Positions 11,950-23,904 of a DNA stretch of 64,000 bases are shown piece by piece. The notes below the pieces were generated by a model. That model saw nothing but the letters and a program-made list of their open reading frames with translations. It did not search any database and was not told where the DNA came from. This DNA is from Schistocephalus solidus. Taxonomy: Eukaryota; Platyhelminthes; Cestoda; Diphyllobothriidea; Diphyllobothriidae. A program made the translations under genes and the position numbers. The stretch spans positions 186,001 through 250,000 of the forward strand of contig WEDG01004937.1 of the NCBI GenBank assembly GCA_017591395.1. The letters run 5' to 3'. How positions within the stretch are numbered: position 1 is the stretch's first letter; every line of letters starts with the position of its first letter.

Positions 11950-13262
11950 ATTCAGAGACAACGGTTTTGCATTTTTAACCGTTTATTTCGATCTCACTAG
12001 GGTTTTTGATCAGGTTGACCATAATTTCATGCTAAAAATTGCCTCCTGTGGCATAGGTAACAAGCTTTTGAACGTAATGGCCTTCAATTTGGACGCTCAC
12101 ATATAGCGAGTTAAATTTTCAATGTTATTTCCAAACCCACACATGTGAGGAGTGGAGTTTTTCAGCGGAGCGTGCTTGGCCCACTATTATTTTGCCTTAT
12201 TGTCAATGACGTTCCTGATTTTTAATAAGGTATGCCCTCTATGTACGCTGACGATTTAAAAGTTGCCTATCAATATTCACCGGCAAATCACAACATTGTG
12301 CTTGAGCTCTTAAAAAGGATCTTCAGGCCTTTATTCAGTGGTTGCACATGACGACTTTCTCTTTCATGACACAAATGCTCCGTTATGGTTGGAGGCGACG
12401 ATCCTCAGCCCCAGCTAAGCATAAATAGTCATGAACAAACCGTGCCCGGAGTTATTATGGATCTGGGCATATCATATTCCAGTGGTCTTAATCTTTCAGA
12501 GCACTGCACCCTGATTGTCTTGAAAGCACGCCATACTACTTGGTTTATTATCAGAAATTTTAACACCATAAATATTAGAAACAACATTTGTAAAATGTAC
12601 GTTAGACCTATTCCGGAATACTGCTCGTTTCTATATAGACTTATGCACGCAAGGGAACAAATGAAGTAGAGTCGATCCAGCATTTCTTTACTCAGAGGCA
12701 GCTCGACCACTCTCGGCACTCCAGTAATCGAGTTGACTTTTTATTTCGTCCTTTGGCCCGCACATTTAGATAGCGCCAGTTTTTTCCAGCAAACCACACA
12801 GAAATTTGGAATAGGCAACCCAGAAGTATCAAAATTCAACAAAGCTATCCTTTGTCTAAGAGAGCTGTCACTAGTTCTCTACATGCAAGTCACCTTTCAC
12901 GAATTTAGGGTGATGACTCGGTGGAATCTCTCTTCTGCTCTGATGGCGTTTGCGGACTCTGAACCCTGTGCCAGACTTCATACTGAGGGTAATGTGGCTG
13001 GCTCTACAGCCCGTAATCAGCTAATTCTCAGTGGAGAGCGAGTTAACGTTCGCCGACACACCTTCATCTGGGGCAGGATAATGGATCCATAAAACTGAAG
13101 GGAGAACGAATACACCGCGCACCTGTATCAAACCTTCCCTGTCTGTAAATGTAAACACTCAATAAGCTGAAGTTTTTTCTCCTAAAATCCCTTGAAAGAA
13201 CGATCAGGAGGTTTTTCACTGTCATCCCACTGTATATATCTCTTGATCTTGCCTGCAAACTT
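11950..13262 (+). pseudogene. 3' half of the interrupted LINE (RT catalytic core to end)
   Basis: The plus strand picks up the RT at GFAFLTVYFDLTRVFDQVDH (about 11960-12020), followed by a decayed palm and YADDLKVAYQYS (about 12244-12280), which holds the catalytic YADD box. Later words are LLKKDLQAFIQWLHMTT, YVRPIPEYCSFLY and VESIQHFFTQRQL, the usual CR1/L2 thumb and C-terminal pieces. It ends close to a short TAAA repeat tail. Stops are frequent. It continues the 5' half at 5985-6485. Confidence 0.75.
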
Positions 13263-13281
13263 ACAATAAATAAATAAATGA
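13263..13281 (+). repeat. Short (TAAA)n 3' tail of LINE
   Basis: The sequence 'caataaataaataaatgaaa' directly follows the decayed C-terminus of the plus-strand LINE. A short tandem 3' tail is typical of CR1/L2-type elements. Confidence 0.6.
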
Positions 13282-13729
13282 AATTAGAAACTTCTATAAA
13301 AAAATCACTTTTGAAATAAGGATAGTAGGATTATGCATACCGATGAATTTAAGTTCTCAATCTTTACTACAGCAAAACCTGATGCGATTGCTTTTTTCGG
13401 AGATAAATAGGGAGCACAAGGGTTTAAGTCTATTTTCTATATAATGGGTTAAGGCTGACATAAATTTCTCGCAAAAATCCTTAACTTATTTATCCGTATG
13501 GAATAATCGATTCCCATTACGACGTCTGTAATTTGTTCTCAATTCATTTTATTGAGGGAAACAGGCATGGGCCTTTGAGTACCCTATTCGTAACGTGAAA
13601 GTAAGTGCAGTGTACAAAGAAACCACGTGGGTTAAAAAGTTCAAAGACGATCATAAAATATGACAAGTAGTGCATGAATCTCGAGGGTTAAGATAAATTC
13701 CTCATCGTTTCAGCTCGTTTTGGAAAATA
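13282..13729. other. No feature recognised
   Basis: AT-rich DNA between the 3' ends of two convergent LINEs. Nothing could be supported here. Confidence 0.35.
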
Positions 13730-15046
13730 AAACTGTCAACACTCCTTTTAAAGCTTGCCATCGATGGTGACATCCCGACGATTTCAGTGAGGGCATTCTA
13801 TGGTTAAACCACTGTGTTAGAGAAGTAGAACGTGCGCACATCCAGTCTTGCCTGCTGGACACGCAGTTTCAATGGGTGACCTCGGAGATGGGTTGTGGCA
13901 GCAAATTCAAAGAAGTCTGAGAATTCCAGTCAACAAGCCAATCCCTTCACACTGTGGAACGTCTGCAGGAGATCACCACGCATTTGCCTATAACTCAAAG
14001 GGAACAGATGAAGATTCGTTAGGTGGGTTTGCTATGACAAGGAGCTTTGACTCCTAACCATATTGGTGGCGCTCTTCTGTACTCTTTCGGGGCAGTTCTG
14101 ATCTTGAACTGTCCAGGGCCTCCTACCATGTACAGCATATTCCAAATGCGGTCTTCCAAATGTTCCGAACCACTTAGCAAAGAGATCGTCATCGAAATCC
14201 AAAAAGGCTCGTTTAATGGCATGCCAAACATTCATTGCACCCTTCAACATTTTCGAGCAGTGAGGGGATGGTTTTGAGGTGGCAGTCGTCAGCACACTAG
14301 GGTCCTTTTGGGTTTCAACGTCTTGTTAGGCTTCACCGTTAATAAAGTAGCTTCTACTGTTGGCAGATTCGGATGGGTTGCCTAAGTGAAATATTGTACT
14401 CTCATCGACTTTTAACCACAAAAGCCAATGATTCGACCACTACTTGAACCAAGTTAAGTTGATCTGTAGTTAAGCTTTATCGACAGGTCTCTGGATGACT
14501 TTCTAGATTTTCATGTCGTCAGCAAATATTGCTGCTTCACAGTCCCGATCCCTGACAAAATCGTCCACGTATATTAGGAACATTATTGGCACTAGCACTG
14601 AATCCCGAGGAATACCAATCTAGACCGCAGCAGAACTTGACCTCGTTTGGCCGATGCATACACCTGGCGCCAACCCACTAATAATTTCTCGATCCATTTG
14701 AGAAGGTTACCTGTGATTCTTATTCCTTCTAACTTGTACAGCAGTCTCTGTTGCGGAACAGTGTAGAAGGCCTTTAGAAAGTCAATGAAGGCAATTTGAA
14801 CCGCGTGTCTATATTCAAGTGCTTGGGTACACCTCTAGAGCGATTGCAGCAAATTTGTTATGCAGGATATTCGTTTTCGGAACTCGTGTTGACAGTTTGA
14901 TAACAAATTATGAGTCTCTAGGAATTTCACCAATTCACTCTTGATGATCCTTTCCATAATCTTGCCAAGGATTCATGTCAAGCTTATGGGCCTGTAGTTT
15001 GTCACTGACGCCAGGCTACCGCTTTTATACAAGGGAGTTATATGTT
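13730..15046 (-). pseudogene. 3' half of the older CR1-like LINE (RT)
   Basis: The minus-strand frames parallel the RT of the younger copy at 15285-16700. KPSPHCSKMLKGAM at 14032-14295 matches KPSFHCSKVAKSAM, and FGRPHLEYAVHGRRPW matches FVRPQLEFVIQAWRPW. Near 15030 the frame reads HITPLYKSGSLASVTNYRP, the RT N-terminal block, and it stops abruptly at 15046 where the younger element's tail begins. The other half is at 19106-20745. Many stops and frameshifts are present. Confidence 0.8.
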
Positions 15047-15064
15047 CAGTTCAGTTCAGTTTTA
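15047..15064 (-). repeat. (ACTGAA)n microsatellite tail of CR1-like LINE
   Basis: The plus-strand sequence 'ttcagttcagttcagtttt' is ACTGAA repeats on the minus strand, at the exact 3' terminus of the inserted element. Similar endings occur at about 49637 and 49932 after LINE 3' sequence, so the tail appears to be characteristic of the family. Confidence 0.7.
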
Positions 15065-15284
15065 TTAAGGGAAATATAGGCGAAGCCTTGAGCTCCGTAT
15101 TGATGTCAATGACACTGCAAATCAAAAAAAGGCTGACATATAAGTGACGTCGGACAAAGGGTTATCTCCCCGACACACTGCAGGGCATCGGACAAACAAT
15201 AATAAACTAATGTTACTCTAAAATAGGGAGTAGTACGTTATATGACGCTTAAATTGTGGATGGGAGTATGTTTCAGGAAATGTG

Positions 15285-17000
15285 TTAGGTTCGGATGTCG
15301 TCGTTGTACTTATGGCTGTACTGGTCAAACTTCCGCTTAAAAGTGTCAACGGATGGGGACATGATTATGTCCGCAGGCAGAGCATTCCAGGCCTTAATCA
15401 CTCTGTTGGAGAAGAAGAACCTTCTTGTGTCGAGTCTTGCACCTGTCACACGTAGTTTAATAGGATGTCCTCGCAAAGTTATGGTAGTTGCCAGCTCAAA
15501 ATATTCGCCAGATGCAAGGCAACAATCCTGACCCCGCAGCATGCGAAAGGCTTGTATTAGGTCACCGCGTAGCTGTCTATAGTCCAGAGGAAACAGATCA
15601 AGATTAGACAATCGTGTCTCCTAAGGCAGGCAGCTTTGACCTTGAACAAGCTTGGTTGCACGTCTTTGGACCTTCTCAAGGGTGTTGTGGTCTTTGACAG
15701 ACCACGGTCTCCAGGCTTGTATGACAAATTCCAATTGTGGTCGCACGAACATCCCGAAGACCTTATTAAAGCACTCTTTGTCGACCTTTGCAAACACTCG
15801 CTTAATAAGATACAAGCTTGACATGGCAGATTTTGCAACTTTTGAGCAATGGAACGATGGCTTCAGTGTGGGCGTGATCCATGCTCCTATATCTTTCTGA
15901 GCCTCTACCTCTGGTAGTGGTGTGTTGTCCAGATAGTAAATTCTCTGGTGCCCAGAGCTGGTTCTGCCGAATCGCAGAATATTGCACTTGGTAGCATTGA
16001 ATGGGAGAAGCCAGTTGTGCAACCATTCCTCGAGTCGACGCAAGTTCGCCTGTAGAGTTTCTTCATCAGCTGCGTTGTGGATGACCTTCCAAAGCTTTTT
16101 ATCGTCAGCAAACATGGCGGTGTCAGAGTCAAAGCCAGTTACGCAGTCATCAATGTATATAAGGAATAGGATAGGGCCCAGGACGGAGCCCTGAGGAACC
16201 CCACTCTCAACCGCCACCTCCGCCGATTGTTGATCGCCAAGACGGACAATCTGAGATCGCCCAATCAAGAAGTTTTTGATCCACTTCAAAAGCTTGCCCC
16301 TTACCCCAATACGGTTGAGTTTGTATAGGAGACGTTGGTGAGGCACGCTATCAAAGGCCTTCTTGAAGTCTATGTAGACTGCGTGCACTAAATTTCCTTC
16401 ATCGACCGCTCGGGTCCATCGTTCCGGACAGTAGAGCAAATTAGTTAAACAGGACCTTCCTCTGCGGAATCCGTGCTGCGCGTCAGAGAGAAGATGATGC
16501 CGCTCCAGAAACTGCATCAGTTCACGTTTGATGATTCGCTCCATAATCTTGCAACATATGGAGGTGAGACTTACCGGCCTGTAGTTATTTGCGGAAGCCC
16601 GGCTGCCACTTTTATCAATCGGGAAATCCACGTAGGCTTCCAATCGGGTGGCAATCTGCCTGCAGCGAGGAAGGCTTGGAAGAGTAGACACAAAGGTTCT
16701 GCCAAATCTACGGCCAACTCCTTCAACAACTTTGCCGGTATTACACCAGGACCTGGCAATTTGGTTTCGTCCAGCTTCAGTAGTTCCTGCAGAACAATAG
16801 GTTCTGTTATGACCACTGAGTCAATTGTCGGGATCTCTTCCGCACTATAGTTATCAGCGGTAAGATTGGCTTCTCTCGTAAAAACCGACTGAAAGAACTC
16901 AGATAGATGCTCAGCCTTTTCCTCGAATGAGGACAGTAGTTGGTGATAAGTCCTTGTAATACAACCTTAAATTGCAACCAATCCTCGAGAATACACCCGG
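15285..17000 (-). pseudogene. Reverse transcriptase of the inserted CR1-like LINE
   Basis: Frame 15621-16691 (356 codons) holds RT blocks in order: NNYRPVSLTSICCKIMERI, DAQHGFRRGRSCLTNLL, AVYIDFKKAFDSVPHQRL, SGVPQGSVLGPILFLIYIDD, then AMFADDKKLWK (about 16100-16120) with the catalytic FADD box. It ends with the thumb words FVRPQLEFVIQAWRPW. The C-terminus continues after a frame change at 15285-15611 with FFSNRVIKAWNALPADIIMS. Upstream, 16571-16816 gives the pre-RT linker with LDETKLPGPGVIPAKLLK. The core is nearly intact; the frameshifts around 15615 and 16690 are the visible damage. Confidence 0.92.
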
Positions 17001-17039
17001 TGAATGTTTCATTCCAATCTAAATGGCGCACATCAATTT

Positions 17040-17860
17040 TCATTTGGGTAAGTCTCCACGCCATAGGTTGCGTTTGACTGTGATGCTTCGATCGGGGACA
17101 GAGAAGAGTGAATATTCCCATTGTAGGACTACGTCATCACTTTTGCCCAGTGGGGATAGACAGTTCAAAACATCTAAGCTGTCAGGCGCCTTTGTCAATA
17201 CAAGGTCCAAACAATTAGCTTTTTGCCCCTCGCGTATTCTGGTCGGAGACAGGACGTGTTGAGTTAAGAAGCCTTTGTGTATAGCTTCTAGGAGGCAGCG
17301 ATCGAAGTTTACTTCCGAGCCTCGTGCCGAGCTCAGATTCCAAACGATATTCGGAGCGTTAAAGTCACCCATAATCATAACTTCGGATCGACTAGCAAAC
17401 GATTCTAAATCCTCTTTCATTTTACTGTCTGACTGCGGATCGTTTCTCGGTGTCGGTAGACCATTAGGATCTCAAGTGCTTGAGACCCCGGCGTTCTGAT
17501 GGTGAGCCAGATGGCTTCAGTTTCGCACGTGAGCTTTTCCTTTTTTTCTGACGCGAGCAGGCCATATCTGACATAAGTCAGCAAACCCCCACCATGACGT
17601 CCTGTTCTATCCTTTCTGAATAACTGAAAACCGGGGATGGCAACTTCACGATCGTTCACCTTTGCGGTCAGTCACGTTTCAGTTATGGAGATGATATCTG
17701 GTAAGGTTTGGCACACGTATATCTTAAGCTCGTCTAATTTAGGGAGTAGGCTTTGGACATTGGTATATAAACATTTTAGTTTATTTGTGTGTTTTAAGCC
17801 GGCTATGTCGCTGCATTCTTCAATTGAGGCAGCTGGACCGACATTCGCACAGGATTAGTC
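17040..17860 (-). pseudogene. AP-endonuclease of the inserted CR1-like LINE
   Basis: Minus-strand reading: KCLYTNVQSLLPKLDELK-like start near 17780-17740, then GFQLFRKDRTGRHGGGLLTYVR in 17417-17659 and WLTIRTPGSQALEILMVYR. 17040-17420 gives the catalytic words VMIMGDFNAPNIVW and NCLDLVLT. The SDH box reads KSDDVVL, with Asp in place of His. The same domain in the host copy (19641-20306) keeps SDHVVL, so the substitution is specific to this copy and would itself damage nicking activity. At least one frameshift occurs near 17417. Confidence 0.88.
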
Positions 17861-19030
17861 CATATTCAAGATACTTTGCATATTTCCGCAGTAGAACTGG
17901 ATTATGTAAATTGTTGCATTGGATTAGTTGCCCGACCGTGGGACTTTTGTCAGAATGATGGGCGTCCTCCACAGAAGGGGTTTCTGTATTCGAATAATCA
18001 CTTTCGTTCCTTATTACAAGTTTCTTCTCTCCCTGTTCTTTCAAGTTCTCCACTTCCGCTTTTAGCGCTCTCCATTTCATTCTCTCTTGTACGGAGTAGT
18101 CCGGTTGAAAAACATACCTCTGTGACCAGGGACTCCCCCTGCTGTGCGCTCGATTAGAAGGTCTCTCTGAAGTTTGTTTTACAAAATTACATTGATTTAT
18201 TTCATAGGAAGTTTGTGTTATCTTTACTATTTAGTCGGAAAAGTTTAAAAACCCTATTTTTTTCATCCTCCCTTATTATTTCACTCAAACACTCTTGCAA
18301 GGCCATGATATCATCATTTATTCTACACCTGGGGATTTCGTTAGTTGATTCACGAAGCCCATGGACGATTATGCATTGTGACCTGTCCACAGCACCTCTA
18401 TCCAGGGAGTTCTGTTGAATAATTTGCCTGGCTGATGTTGGGGGTTCCTCAATACTGCCTTCAACGTCTTTGGCTTGACGAGGTATTACCGCTATGGATT
18501 TACTTTGTGTCATCCATTCGGTGGACAACAGCTCCTCTATATTTGCCTCTGATGAAGCGCGCGTGGCCTGGAGACTTATTTCATTAATAGTTATCTGTCG
18601 TGTTTCGTTTAGATCGTTCATTGTTTTATTTTGATCAATTTCATTTTGTACCTTCGATTGCTTTTCTGGCGAGTTTGACATCATTCCCTTCGGATTTTTG
18701 GTACCCATCCCTGTGGCCTTACCTTCACCTTTTTCTTATTCTTCAGTGTTACTGGAGGCTCTGCGTCACTACTCTTGACTGTTATCTCAGATACCACATT
18801 GTATATATTTGGGGATTTGTTGTGTAGGTTGCCTCGTGCTCTACTCCGTGTTATCCTATGCGTTGATGCTGGCAATCGATCCTCTGAAACGAGGGTCTGC
18901 TGTATGAAATTCTTTATAATCCTGATTTCTTCCTTCAGTTGATTTAACTTGGAGGCTAGCGTTTGACAACCGCCACAATATTTTTCTTCGTACTTTGGCT
19001 GTAACCAATTTATAAGGCTTTTAGAGCGCC
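17860..19030 (-). pseudogene. ORF1 of the inserted CR1-like LINE
   Basis: Minus-strand frames from about 19000: EEKYCGGCQTLASKLNQLKEE with a Cys pair and coiled-coil heptads, then a basic TRSRARGNLHNK segment (18681-18875). Next comes 18202-18708 with SQCIIVHGLRESTNE and NRVFKLFRLNS, which resembles the RRM-like core of CR1/L2 ORF1 proteins. 17820-18080 continues with KAEVENLKEQGEKK. The likely role is an RNA-binding chaperone for the element. The C-terminal part is frameshifted. The domain names are by resemblance only. Confidence 0.7.
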
Positions 19031-19040
19031 ACTCCGAGCG

Positions 19041-19105
19041 TGCCGCGATGGCGCAGTCGGGTAGGCGTTAATCTTGTAGGAGTAGGGTCGCCGGTTCAAT
19101 TCCAC
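19041..19105 (+). repeat. tRNA-like Pol III A-box/B-box block
   Basis: TGGCGCAGTCGG at 19049-19060 fits an A box (TRGCNNAGYNGG), and GGTTCAATTCC at 19093-19103 fits a B box (GGTTCGANTCC), at tRNA-like spacing. The acceptor and T stems do not pair well, so it is not a working tRNA gene. It sits exactly between the 5' end of the inserted CR1-like LINE and the resumption of the interrupted host element. It may be a tRNA-derived SINE head or a chimeric 5' end. Confidence 0.55.
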
Positions 19106-20745
19106 CCCAAGCAAGCTTTCAATCAATAGGAAGTGTTCCGTAGTCAAATGACATTCGGAAGAGCACTGACAGAGGTGCGGAAAGTTCATTGACGAGTACT
19201 TTCAGAAATTCGGGTGGAAGCTCATCTGGTCTTGAAGATTTCAACTCTTTAGTTCCTTTAATTACTATCGGATCTTATATTCTGAGAAAAGTAGGTAGCT
19301 AATGTTTGCATTCGGCAGGTTATACGCTGAGGGACGAAGGGGCCTTGCGTCGTTTGTGTAAAGTGAGCCGAAGAACTGTAAAAAGTACTCGGCTTTGTCC
19401 CTGTTTTCAGCAATTTTGACACCCATGGCAGTCTAAGTCATCGGGATTTGATGCTTATGCTTGTTCATCTGCTTAGGTATCTATAGACTTCTTTGGATTC
19501 TTTGTTGCCTTTTGCAGCAACCTTAAATCGAATACTCGTCGCGTTTTAAGGATGAGGCATCTCATTTTGTTTCTCTGTGTTTTATACTTGTTAAAATATG
19601 CGAATTGATTTTGCTCGCAGTATTTTCTCCACACTTTGAGCTACCTGTTTATTTCCATTTTAAGGTTGCTGTCTAGCCACCCAGGACGCTTGCTCTGATG
19701 AACTCTCGTTAGTGGGCAGGGGTTACCAATGATTGGCAGAAGAGCATTCCGGAAGATTCCCCAATCTTCTTTCACAGAGCTCGAAAACTTTGCGGTCCAG
19801 TTGAGGTTTGTTAAATCTACTCGCATGTGATGAAAATGTCCTTGCCAAACATAACTTTGTTTTTCCTCTATAGCAGGCACAACGGAGAATAAGGAGTAGT
19901 CCCACATAAGCACCACATGATCACTACGACCGAGCGGAGGCATTGAAATAATCTCGTCAATGCAGCCTGATGTTTTCGTGAAAACCAGGTCGAGACAGTT
20001 AGCCCTTTGTCCTTCACGTGTTCTGGTGGGGAAAGGGACATGTTGTGTGAGGAATGCCTTCAAGGTCTTTTGGAAAAAAACATAATAAAAAGTCGATTTC
20101 GGGTATGATGATTGAATAGTGCTCCAGTTAATTCCTGGTGCGTTGAAGTCACCCATAATCATGACATTAGGTCGACTGGAGCACTCTTCTAATCGTTCCA
20201 ACACGTGAACGTCTGGGACTCGGTCTATGTCAGGTGGCCGATAGACAGTAATGACATCCAGACATGGAGATCCAATAGCCTTGATTTTCAACCATATGGC
20301 TACCATGCTGCACGCAAACTAAGTCGTCTTGTCGAACGCTTTTAACACCTCTTTCACATTAACAATTATTCCACCACACTGCCCACCCGCTATATTTGTT
20401 ATCCAGACAATGTTATTTTGCTATTTCGAATACTGCCCGATAGCCAGGTTTCGGTTACTGCTATTATATCCATAAATACTTCGGCAAGGCAAATTTTTAA
20501 CCTGTCAAGTTTTGATATAAGTGTTTGAGCATTTGTATACAAGCACTTCAATTTTGCGCCAACCAAACTTCCTGCTGCGTTTGTCAATTTTATGGGCCCT
20601 ACTGCGTCTCCTTTGACGTTAATCGCGTATGCCTTTTCCGCTTCTTGATGAGTTTCGGTAACTCTGATTTCCACAGTAAGAATGCTGGGCGTTACGGAGT
20701 CAGTTATGTCATCTCTTTGAGCAATATGTTGACTGATGGTTTAAA
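19106..20745 (-). pseudogene. 5' half of the older CR1-like LINE (endonuclease)
   Basis: On the minus strand, 20399-20674 starts with KLKCLYTNAQTLISKLDRLK and DIIAVTETWLSGSIRNSK. 19641-20306 is a 221-codon endonuclease frame with VITVYRPPDID, VMIMGDFNAPGINW, NCLDLVFTKT and the intact catalytic GRSDHVVLMW. The RT approach follows (RPDELPPEFL-like) and breaks at about 19110 after PID-stop-KA. The remainder lies at 13730-15046. The family is the same as 2230-3750. Confidence 0.85.
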
Positions 20746-23700
20746 AAGTACGGCTTATGCAAAATTAAGTGATTTATAGTACAATAGATCAGATTTTTTC
20801 TGAGTTTAATTTTGTGATTCTTGACTAAGTTTTCTTTTGAATCATGATTTTAACGAACTATTAAATTTTATCACCCGGAGGCCATTGACGGCAAACGGAA
20901 CACAGCTTAATTAGGACGCCCGATTTGAAGGCCACCGGTCTTTTTAAAATGTTCTCTGGGGCGCAATAACACTTTAGTTGAATTTGCTAGGATTTGCCAA
21001 ACGTTCGTCATCGAAACCTCTCCAAAAAGCATCCGTAAAGATTTATTTAAATTTTAAATTTTCTTTTTACTTGAATTATTACACAAATGACCCGCTTCTC
21101 TCCATAGAATAAAATTCCGGATCAATGACTCGAGTCATCAAATTGATGAAAAATTATTTATAATTTACAATAAGTATTTGACCGAAAATTAAGACTGGCT
21201 GGACTGCGTTGCGTCCAGTGTTAACATGTTTACATACTCCAATCATACCCGTAGCATTTATCGTTGAAGCTAGATAATTTTTCGCTTATACCGCCAACTT
21301 CGCGTTCAACTCTGTATTAGTTGGTCCCTGTAAATGGGAGTTAGATAATGATTGAAGGTCTCATCATGAAGACTGCTTGACGCAAACAGTGGGTTACCCG
21401 CAAAATTAACTTATTTTATTACGTAAAATTTGTGGGTAATCCTCTGTGGATATCCTGCTAGACATGAATAATCAAATCTGAGCAAAGCAATTAGAGTATC
21501 AGAGGTAGCAGTTGCTATCAAGCTATATTTACCTTCTTTAATTAGCCGGTCTTCTTTTCGGTTTGATTGTAGGTTTTATGGATGCTCAGGTTCCTTTAAA
21601 AATACAGTAGTTTCTCGCAAATACAAAGTAAAATGTGAGTTGAAAAAAGATGATCCTTTGCGCTTTTGTCCGTTAAAAATTATGATGAAGTACCCATGAT
21701 GCCACCTGTTTATAATACAGCTCAGGTTTTACTTCAAGCCCTTCGCGACCTTATAGTATATTAGTTTTTTGCCTATCCAAAGGTGACACTGTTGTATCTT
21801 AACACACATACTTCGCGCTCATTATCCACTGCTATCTTCGGTCCAACTGATATGAAATTGATATTTATTGTTATATGATTAAAAGATATTGACGAATGCT
21901 TATCGGCAATAATTTTGCCATCAAATGTCAATTTTTAACTTTAAAATTAGCGTCCATGTTTACCATCCGAGTTATGAACGAGGATCAAGTTAATCTTTTC
22001 ATTTTCAGTACGTAAATGCAAACCTATGACAGGTTTATGATGATTTCACTTTGTGTCTAATTCGTCCGTCCCTATTTACAACTTTGGAAAATTGATCACG
22101 TATTTTGTACATTCTATAGTCTCACTTTTTTTTCAAGTTTCTTTTATTGGATGCCTGGCTTCAATTAGCACAAGACTCGAACACTGCTCCGTGTTTTTAC
22201 GAAACCAGTTAGTGTACCATATAACCTCTAATTTTTGTTTTCTGTAAGACCATATAATGTAAACTCTGAATCATTACCATAAACACTGGGGCATACAAAC
22301 TATTTTGCAACACTTGATAAAGGAGAATGTTAAAAACAATTCAAATGTAACTCGCCTATATCTCCCTAAAATATACTGATGCTGATACTGATATCTTCTC
22401 AGATTGTCTACTGTAGTTCAGTAGGTAGAGGTCCTATAAACAGTCAACCATAAGTAGGCTTTTTTGATATATTTTTGTCAGTCTGTTAAATCTTAAAGAA
22501 TATGGTAGTCTGTTATTTATTTAGCTACATTCCATAGTGACAAGGCCTAAATAAATGAATGATACAAACCTTGCAGTTCCATCAATCACTGAGTCCCCAG
22601 AAAGCGCTCAAGTTTAAGGCCTATTCCCTTTATATAACACTGCTTAATACAGTACGACTGCTGGATCTACGTGAAATCTATGTATTCGCGTTAGATTTGG
22701 AACTGACCGACCAGGGCTGTATTTGTTTCAGTAATAAATCAGGTAAATATTATTACCTATAGCAGAGACAAACGGCATTAAATGTTAAAGAAGCTGTATC
22801 TGTATGGTTCAACTCCAGCCCAACGCCACTCAAAATCTCGCGTGATTTTCCTTTTAAACCGGAGGTGTGCAGAGAGTTAAGTCGAATTTTTAGATATTTT
22901 ACATTTACCTAGCTCTTTACTTTTACAACATATTGCTCTCATCTGGATTTACACGTCACTCAGTTAGATAGCTATCAAATCTTTGGAGTTGAAAACGTCA
23001 ATGACACATCAACCCCCTGGGCGTAGTTACCAGTAAGTTCCTCAGAACCGTATGCACTGACGTGAAATGGTAATTGTGTGCGCAGAATCGGCCTCATTCT
23101 CTCCCTTTCGCCCCGCGCGCACCAGTTAACTGTCAGTTTAGGGTACTGAGATTAAACCAAGTGACAGATGGAGCAGCAGGAGCCCCTCTACGTGGGACAC
23201 ACACGATATGGCCAATCGCACAAAATACCACGTTTTCACCCGGACGGGGAGAAAAGTCCCATTTATTCATTAAAGTGCACACGAAATTTTTATCATATAG
23301 CAGCGTATCCATTAAAAACAGCTAAGATTGTGCGTATGTGGTTACTACATTATTCAATCTACTTATATCATCTGCATAAGCTTTACTGATGCCATCCTCC
23401 ATTCAGTCATAAATGACAACAATCGAGGCCATATGCACGCTTGTTTCGAGTTAGATTTTACCAAAATATTCCCGCATCGTGTCTTAATTATCATTTCAAA
23501 ATGACTACTATTAAATTGACGTACATCCTTATAGGAACCCTTAAGGTGTTTGCTATGTTTGTCTGGTAAACGCAACGAGATAATCTAACGCCTATTAAAT
23601 GGAACATACCAGGATTGTTTACTGCTTCACCAATTCTCTGACCGCAATATTTATTATAGGTAGGGAGTTTCACACTAGCTTTTGTTTACTTTATCGGGGT

Positions 23701-23904
23701 ATAGGACACATTAGTAAAGAATTCGCGTGTGGGTGATTGACAGATGTATGATTTATCAGCGTATCACCGAAAAAATGCAGGCTTTCTATAGCTGTTGGCG
23801 ATACTGAATCTCCCAATATTCTGCCTATGTGTTGCTTTAGATAGGCCACATTTCTTCATATATAATCAGCGTAGTTTACAAATGTTAGAGGGGTGTTCAG
23901 CGGT
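20746..23904. other. Long AT-rich stretch, nothing recognised
   Basis: About 3.1 kb of AT-rich DNA. The longest open frames are under 85 codons, lack family resemblance and carry no convincing splice-bounded exon. I cannot assign any gene, RNA or repeat here. Confidence 0.4.

Larger units (their letters stand above)
15047..19040 (-). mobile_element. Nearly full-length CR1-like LINE inserted into an older relative
   Basis: Minus-strand order: ORF1 (about 19030-17900), endonuclease (about 17860-17040), reverse transcriptase (about 17000-15285), then a 3' UTR ending in tandem ACTGAA units at 15047-15064. Both outer borders fall inside one older element of the same family: the RT word PID-x-KA at about 19115-19130 continues as HITPLYKSG at 15046. 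The long RT frame shows this copy is younger than its host. Remaining frameshifts, such as the one near 15610, make it probably inactive. Confidence 0.85.

Noticed and set aside
16473..16850. 125-codon plus-strand frame
   Set aside because: Antisense shadow of the CR1-like reverse transcriptase.
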